Positions 42,801 through 51,800 of a DNA stretch of 64,000 nucleotides are shown here, piece after piece; the stretch's first letter is position 1, and each line of letters starts with the position of its first letter. Source of the stretch: an uncultured Porphyromonadaceae bacterium (GTDB lineage: Bacteria > Bacteroidota > Bacteroidia > Bacteroidales > Muribaculaceae); assembly GCA_947175665.1 (NCBI GenBank), contig CAMWNR010000001.1:1-64000 (forward strand), given 5' to 3'. Position numbers and translations under genes: made by a program. Below the pieces are notes generated by a model. The model made no database searches and was not told where the DNA came from. It saw only the letters and a program-made list of their open reading frames with translations.

Positions 42801-45800
42801 AGCCATACAGAGTTCCCCTTGCGAATTTAGTACCATGCTACCTTCCTTTACACCCTCGCCGAGTTTCTCATTGATGCGCGTAACCTCTTCCTCAACACTC
42901 GTAGATGGTGCTTCCTCTTTCATGTCGGCAAAGCGGGCTGCCCATTCGCTCAACATCTGCTCCTGCGGTTTGTTGGCGGATGGGAACAATGCGCGACTGG
43001 TAGGGAAACGTGTCTCGCCACGTTCAAAGTTAAACAGCATTTCTCCTGCCATATTCTCCGGGTGCTCGGCAAAATACTTGTTGTAGGTCATGCTGTACGG
43101 CTTAATAATTGGTATTTTCTGCCCTTTGACGTTACGGGTCTCCCCGGTGTCGTAGTCAACTACACGAACACCTATCACGTCTGCAACGTCTATGGCATTC
43201 GCAGACGGCTTACCATTGACGCGCTTGCGCACAACGATAATGTCCGAGGTTGCCCCGGTTCCTCCGAATGTTTTGTTGTGCATACGGAAAGCACCAATCA
43301 CATCGGCATTACCCTCGTTGGTTATCCAACAGCGCAGTTCTTTGGAATTATCCATTGTACCGCTTGATGTGATAAAGATCCCGAGACCTCCCTCACGGAG
43401 TTTGCGGATATTCTTGGCGATGCAGAAATCATGAATGTTGCGGAATTTCTTGGAGATATCTTTATCCCCGGTATCATCCATAACGTGCAAGCCGGTTACG
43501 AAAGGAACATTGGTAATAGCAAGGTCAACGCTGTTGTTACGGACTTTTGTCCTCTCAAACCCTTGTATGTCAACCTTTGCATCGGGATAGAGCAGAGAAA
43601 GGATGCCTCCTGTCGTGCTATCAATCTCAATCGCATGAATATTACTGCGGTCGCTGATGTCGATAGGCATAAGTCCGAGAATGTTGCCGATACCTGCTGA
43701 CCCCTCAAGCACGTTGCCGCCCTTGAAGCCCAATGCCCTCGCAACATCCCACAAAGCATTAATGACAGGAGCAGGTGTATAATATGCGCTGTTACGGCTC
43801 ATCACTGCATCGTTATAGCCGTCTTCGCCTAACAACTCACGCAGACGCTTGGATGTGGGATTGTAGCCGTTATCATTGAAAGCCTTACCAAGACCTCCCC
43901 AACCGCTGAATTTGCGGAGTATCACCATTTGTTCGGGTGTAGCGGTTTCTCCGGCATCAAGTAGTCGCTTGGCAAGTTCAATTGCTTCAATGTTAGCCTT
44001 GATACGTGCATCTTCACCTTTGGGTGCATAGTCCACACCACGCTCCGCATGGTTGTTGCGGACATTCTTGCGCTCGGCTTCGGGTAGGGGTTCTAACTGC
44101 TTTTTAGACTGTTCAGATACTCCTGTGCCTCTTGTGGCGTTAGACTGAGGATTGTTGTTATCACGTCCAACCATTCCTCCTCCGTCAGTTGGCTTAACTT
44201 CATTCCGCTGGCTCTCTCCCAACGGTTCATTCGGTTGAGGTTCGTGTCCTCTTTCTCGCTCGGCAGTGCCGGAGCGAGGTTGTACGTCAGTTTTCTTTTC
44301 ATCGCTTATAGGTTCATCAAACAGGCCGCTGAAAAGGTCACCGACCTGCTGTTCGGGTTTTATTTGCTTCTTAGAATCTTTCTTTGTAACTTTGCCTCCA
44401 GAAGACAAACCCTGCGAAGTATCGCCAACTACATTGTTCTCTGACAATGTGAGGATACGGCCACCCTCTCGCTCGGCTTGTCTCTTTTTTTGTTCCAATT
44501 GTCGCCCATTTAGATAATGCCAATTCACTATCTCAAGGTAATCTTTTGTGGGATTGACCTCTAAAATAACAGATGAATTCTTATCAGCCAAATGTACGAG
44601 AATCCAGTTATACGGGCGTCCCTTTTTCTGATTCTGTCCATAAAGATGTGGATTATAAAGCACCTCATTAAGAATTCTACGGCTATCATCGGCTGTTAAA
44701 TCCTTGTGAGTGTCTCTATTCTTCTCAAAGATATTCTTCTTAATTATGGCCAGACGACCTTCTGCTCCTATTGCAGTGGAAACTACATCCGGCAATTTCG
44801 GCAAAGCCACATTCCTTGCCGGATTCATGAAATCCTCATCAGTAATCTCTCCAACTGACTTTACCTCTTCCAAAATCAGTTTTCCGTTACCATCAACAGG
44901 GTTCCCCTGATTATCCACCCTGCGTTGTTTGGCTCTTTCCGCATGAGCCTCGGTCGCAACGCGCTTTGCCTCTCCGAAAATTCCGTCAGCAGGCTTTATG
45001 CGCTCCCAGTCGCCAACTTCAGAAATCCAGTTAGTGCCGAAACTATCCAATATGGGATTACCATACTCATCAAAATCTTTGATAACTTGCTTCTCCCACT
45101 TGCCGGTGCCGTTACGGTCCCATAACACTTCATCACCACGCCTGTATCCGTTATGAGTTTCTTCGGCCTTGGCTTTTGCGGCTTCCTCGGCTACAACTTT
45201 CGCCATACGCTCATCCACTACGTCTGCGATAAGACCGCGCTGTCCGTAATCAAACCACGCCTTTACAGTAGCAGGATGCTCGTTCATCATTTCAGTCATA
45301 CGCTCTGAAATCCACTTATCAATGTACTCACCGATAACCAGTTCTCTCACGTCCGCCGGATTATCAGCGTGATATGTGTTCAGAAGATTTTCATCTTGGC
45401 TTGCATCCACCATGATAGCATCAACGCCTTTCCAAATGGCTTCGGAGTTTTCATCCAGCCACTTACTGACCGCTTCGGTATCTTTTGCGTCCGGCCACGC
45501 TTTTTCAGTCTTGGGTACTTCATGCTTCTTAGGCTGTCCCCATTTTGCGGCTCTCTGAATTTCACCAAGCATCTTGCCATAGGTCACATCAGTAGGGAGG
45601 AAATGGTTGTGACTGTCCCCGAAGCGGAACATGATACGGTCAACCTCGTAGTTGTCTCCCTCCCATGCGCCTCCTCTTCGGTTTGGCTCGACTCCACGCT
45701 CGTGAGTGGGGGAGAGTCCTATGCTGATATGCAGATTGCGCCCATCGGGATATGGCAGGTCCACTGTGATGTCTCCACCTACCTGTGTGATATTGGCTCT

Positions 45801-48800
45801 CACTGCCGTGTCGTTCTTGCCACGGCTCTTCTGCATCTGCTCCGTGGTCTTGCCTGCTACTTTGTCTATCTCTATGCCGAGGTCATCGACCAACTGTTTT
45901 GCAAGTTTCACAGCATCCTTCACCGCCTTCTTCTCCGCGCTCCTCCGAAGTCCATACACCTCATGCTCCGGCGAGTCAAGGTCTGCCTCATAGTAGCCGA
46001 GTAGGGCAAGTTGGTCGTTGATCTGATCTATGGTATCGTCTATTTCGTCTGAGACTTGGTTGAGTTCCCTTTCATCTTCTGAAGTTTCTGCGAGACTTTC
46101 TGCTTTGCCTGCAATAGTGTCTGCTTTTTCTCCAATAGCCTCTGTATCTGCTTCTCTCTGTTTATCATCTTTTTTCCGTTTCTCATTTCGTTCTGTAATC
46201 AGTTCTTTCTCTGCCTGCTCTGCGGCTTTTCTCGCTTTGCGCTCTGCCACACGCATTGCGGCATCGCGGATAGCGTCCGGTGATGGCTTGTCGAAATTCT
46301 CAATGTCGAAGCGATCAACCTCAGCAGTTTCCGTGTATCCCTCTCCACCATATCCGGGGACACGCTTTGCGCCCTCATACCATGATTTGATGAACGGCTT
46401 GACCTTTGAGCCGAGGCGCCCCACAACGCCCTTGGCAAAGTCGGGGAACGAGGTGATGCCGTTGTCAAGGAAGTTGAAAGCATAGTCTACACCGAGAGAG
46501 AACACCTTTCGCTTCTGCGCATGCGTGAGTTCATCCGGGTCACGGAAATAGGTGTCGGTGCTTCCCTCGTCATCTCCGATGCCCAACAGTTCGCGCAACT
46601 CGGCCTCCTGCGCTTTCATTTCGTCAGTCACCTTGAACTTACCTTTGGACGCAGGCTTATCCTCTGAGGTGGTCGCAGGCTTCTGGTCTGAGTTCGGTAC
46701 AGCAGTCTCTTTTTGTTCAAGGCCGGTGTCTTTAACCCCGGTTATATCCTCAACAGTGACTCTGTTGGCAGGCTTAGGCGCAGTCTTCTCGACAGATTTA
46801 ACCGCATGCTTAATATCCTCACGGCTCAACGGCTGTGCATCCGCTACGGCTTCATCGTTGCCTATCATTTCGCCGAGTTTGCGTGCGGCTTCCTCGCTTC
46901 TCATCATATAACCGCCCTGCTTGCGGTCAAACCAACCGCGTGAGGTTTTCTTCCCCTCGGTGAGTTGACCTCGCACAAAGGTGTTTAATGCGGCCTTTTC
47001 CTCTACCGTCAGTTCGCGGTTAAACTTGACAAGCCATACATCGCTTGTCTTGTGCTTGCCCTCATATTTGGTAGGAGTGATGGTGAAGGCTTCGGCTGTG
47101 TCGTGTTTGTCCGACTTGCCTAAAATCTCACGCTCCATCTTCTCTATGTTGGCCAACACTTCGGGAGATTGGTTATCGGGAAGTTGGTCTATCTGCCTAA
47201 ATACCGAAAGGTCGCTGTTGCACTGAGGGCAGACAACATCATGGCTATGATAGTTAGGTATGCCTGCCTTGCCACATACGGGGCAAACAGTTTTCAAACC
47301 GGCATACTCCGAGAATGGCTTAATCTTACGCTTTGCCGACCCTGTCCACTTCTCGAAATCCTCTACATTGCTCTCGGTAATTTCAAGCCGGCGCCCTTTC
47401 TCCCATCCATCCTCATAATTGGAAAGATAGGCATCAAACGCCTCATCCTTATCATTAAAGCCGAGCATCACCTTATGCTCATCAAATGTACCGTCAGGGT
47501 TGAATTGGTCTACAACAAATACCTTTCGCCCGTTCCAGCCGTCAATATCCGAAGAAATAAATACATCAAGCGGATCTCCATCAGCACTCTGAGTGCCTTT
47601 GATGTAACCGTAGGAGTTGGCCATGGTGGTACTCCACGCCTTACCATTTGCATCAACGCCTTTGCGTGTGCTTCCGGCAGGGTTCTCAATCGTAATATCA
47701 AAACTCCCGACCTGTACATGCCCCTTCTTATAATTTCCTGCTCGCTTCTGAGCCTCAGTAGGGGAGAGGTTGACATCTTTCTCCGCCTCAGCAATCCGCT
47801 CGCTAAGCGAACTTTCCGCTCCATTCCCTTGTTTATTCCCCGACAAAGCATTATCTTTGTCATTAGAAACTTGTGTAGAAGAGTGCATGCTGGCTGAATC
47901 ATGTGTGCCGTTTTGTTCTGATTCAGGCGATTCTTCAGCAACTTCGGCAGGTTGCTTGGGCGTAGTATGGCGGTCATACACAATCTCTCTATTTCTACCG
48001 TAGGACATTTTAAATGCTCCTGCGGTATTTATTGTATAGTAGGATCCGTCATTGGCGAGTTCTACCATAAGTGTGTTGTTGTGCGAATCCGTCAGTTGGA
48101 GCATGTAGGTCTGTTTACCATCTCGCACTATGCCTTTTCGGATAGTATTATAATTGCTCGCGACAGTCTCAATAAACTCAAGCACAGATTTATAACCGAG
48201 TCCTCTGATTTGTTCGCCATGTCTCGCCTCTATATGGACCAGTCCGTATCCATCCTTTGTTGCTTTGTTGGTGATAAGACCCTCGCTTAAAAGTATGGGC
48301 GCACTTTCCAATCCATCAATATCATGGATTGAACCAAATTCAAGTTCTCCATTTGAAGTTAGGACGAACTGCCTTCCATTTTCGTCTACTTCATCAGAGA
48401 GCAGATATGTCAAATCTTCTTCGGCCTCCGCCAAATCACCGGCGCGTTGGCTATCTCCTCCGGCATTTCCGGCAATTCTTCCTCCGCTCGCACTCGCTTC
48501 ACTGCGTTCGCCAGCATATTCAACTTGTTCCACTCCCTCGCTTCCTCCACGCTCTTGTAACCCGGCGGCACGCTGCTTCCTTGCTGCGATGGCTGCATCG
48601 ACAAGTTGCTGTTTCTCTTTTGCAGTTCCATTATTAAAATTTGAATTTACGTTTGTCAGTATTTCTTCTTTTGTCGCTATCTTCCCTGTAAACAAATCCA
48701 TCTGACCGCTTGCTGACTGGGAAGCCTCGTTATTGTATGTAGCAAGCACCTTGCGCAGGTCGCTTGGCTTACCGCTGTTAAGCAGGTCGGCAAGCAGAAG

Positions 48801-51800
48801 AGTTGTAGCATCGGTTACCCGGCTGTCTCCATACTCATCATCAAATAATCCCTGCATACGTCCGAAAGGAGACACTGGCATCCCCTCTGTGTAAACATCT
48901 GGCATTGCAGTTTTGGCACGGGTAACGAGGTCAACCGCTCTTGAGAGTTCTTCGCTTACATCGTATCCGTTACGAGCGAGTGTTCGGTTGTTGGCAATCT
49001 CGTTCAATCCCATTACTATGGATTGGCGCAGTGTCGGCATGGATATAATCTGACGCACTGCATCGGGCGAGGTTTGGAACACCTTACCGATGAGTGTATT
49101 TTCAATCAATTCCTTTCCTGCGGCCGATAAGGCCGTGCCAGTCCGCATTTCGGGCATTTGCTTGTCATTGATTACACCTGTCTGCATAAGTGCGCCCAGT
49201 GCGTGCGCCACCGCTTTCTCATCGGCATAATAATCAGCGAGGCGGTCATAACGGTTAATGTCGTTGACAATGTTGTTGAATACATTGTCGGGTACAATCT
49301 TGCCGAGTTTTACGGCGGCTTCGGGCTTGGACTGCGATTTCATTTCTTGCGCATTGAAGCGAGAGAATGTAGTTGCATCATAGGGGAGTGCCTCATCCGG
49401 CACAAAAACAAGGCGCGGATTATTCATTCCTGCAACTTGCTCCGAGGTAAAGCCGTATTTCTGACCGAACTCGCGGAGGTAATCAACATAAGCCTTGTCA
49501 GTGCCTTGCCGTGCGGCGAGGTCTCCCGACATCGTGCGGTTGTTACCCGACAACACAACTCCGTCTTGGCTGACTATTACTGGAGTCTGCAATGCGCGGT
49601 TATCGTATGCATCTGCCATTTGCTCAACAATACGCTGTGCATCCTTGTCGCGGAGATAGTCGCGGTCATTCACGCTCTGTCCGTTCTCATCAATCGGGAA
49701 ACCCTCGGTCGGCTCGTATGCGTTATTGACATCGTGGCTTGCAGAGGCGGCTCCTGCTTCAGTAAGGACATAGCGACCACGGATAGAAGAGCCGTCCGGC
49801 AGTGTGATTGCATCGGGGTTGCCCTCAATCTTGTTGGCAGTATCCCATTTCTCTTTGATTTTGGGATTGACAGCATGAACACCGACACGTTCCTGCTCGG
49901 CTTGCTTTTCGGCCTTGATGCGCTGTTGCTCTTCAAATTGTGCTACGGCTGCATCATGCGCTTCTGCGTCTCGCTGACGGCGTGCCTCTTCTTGCTGACG
50001 GCGCAATTCGGCAGTGCGGTTGGTATAGACGCTGAGGATGTTACTCCACGCTTGCGCCTCTGCCTGCGCGTCAGCGAGTGCCTGTTGATACTCGGTCTGC
50101 GCCTTAGCGTTAGCCTCTTTCACGCGCTTCTGTTCGGCTCGCATGGCCATCGGACCGGCTTTGCCTGCGAGTTTAGGCTTGGCAGGTGTCGGCGGCTTCT
50201 TGTTGAGTGCCTCAAATTTCTTGTTGGCATCCTCAATCATCTGTTGTGCGATGGGTAGCGCGTTAGTCTCGCCATCCATGGCCTCAACAAGTCCATCCCA
50301 TGCTGTTTCCGGGTCAACTGCAGTGAAGCGCGGCTCCTGCGTTTCCTCATCAACGGGGATACGCGAGAGTGCTGTCTGCTGTACGTTTTCTACAGGATTT
50401 ACGGAATTGGGAACACTTTCCGTGACTAATTCACGATTTTCCGTAGCATTTTCAGCAATATTGGGAACACTTTCGGCATTCAACGCCTTAGTAAGTTCTT
50501 CATTCACCTGAATATAATGGCGTACAGCCTCACGCTGATCCTCCGTGAGTTCAGGATCGTTGAGAAGTTCCCGGGGATTATCATTGAGATGAAAGCGGTA
50601 ATACTCTGCCTCAGCCCCGAAGGCATCTTCAAATATCTCCTCCGCTTCATGCATACGTTCCACAATATCACTTCCCCCCTCTTCCGTCAGCGCATTATCC
50701 GCTTGCGATGGGGTAGCATCCTCTTGCGTATATGATTCAGTTGCACCACTTCTCTCTGATTGCACATACTCTTCAACCACATCACGCTCCGATTTCGCAA
50801 ACGGACTGAAAAGATGCTCCGGATCTGTAATAACCTGTGCCGGCTCAACCTCTGCACCCGCCTCCGCTCCATTTTGGGAATCGTAAAAAGTCTTACCGTA
50901 ATACTCTACATCAATACGATCTCTAAGACCACGCCTCCCCATATCTGCCCGGATTACGTCAAATAATGCCGCACGCTGAAATTCATTCAGACCTCTTGCA
51001 GCATTAACCAGAGGATCATTTGCCGATGCACCAAACTTATCTTCGTTCCGTATTGCCCACGCCAGATTTTGTGCAGTCTTTATTACCTCATCATTACTAC
51101 CCTCATTAAGAGTGTTGACAATATTACTCCATAAGTCGCGTGTATCTACATTACTGTCAAATAATTCATCATAATTGGCTATCTTCTGATTACGTTCTTC
51201 CTCCGCAACTTTAAGATACAAATTAAGTTTACCACGTCTTACACCGCGATTCACCTGTCTTACCGCACCACCGGTACAATACTCAGCAGCCAATATTCCA
51301 ACCACCAACTCAAGATTCTTCTCAGGGTCAAGAAAATCTTTAAGAGTGGGATCCATCTCGGATGCTCCTCCAATTTCTCCGGTGATAAGTTTAATTGCCT
51401 CTGCACCCTTGATCTTAACCAATGCATCAATGGGGTCATTAAACGGATTATTCTTTACAGCAGTTGTAAGTGCCTCTTTAACCTTTGGCACCTTTTCGAG
51501 TAGTCGACCTCCAAAGCCTGTATGGGTCAAGAACAGCATATCGGAAAGCACACTGTTTGTAAATGTCTTGCCGTATGCCTGACCTGCCGACTCACCCTTG
51601 TCAACTATCACATTTCCATTGTTATCCTCAGTAAGAGAGACTTGCCGGCGTTCTGCCTCATTAAGGTTCTTAGCCAACTGTGTAGTGGCCGATAATGTTG
51701 CGGCTTCCCCCAAAAGTGCGCCACCTGCCTTTCCCAAAATCTTTAACTTAGACAAAAGATTTGGAGAAGTTCTCAATAAAGCACGAAAACCGGTTACGCC

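Noticed and set aside
47510-47983. 157-codon minus-strand alternative frame in the giant gene
   Set aside because: Unlike the two accepted overprinted frames, it is Arg/Leu/Met-rich noise over a region where the main frame holds a conserved pyrophosphatase-like domain.
49158-50258. 366-codon plus-strand ORF under the giant gene
   Set aside because: It mirrors the giant ORF antisense; its Cys/Leu/Val-rich, domain-free text follows from the codon use of the real strand. No start context or neighbours support it.
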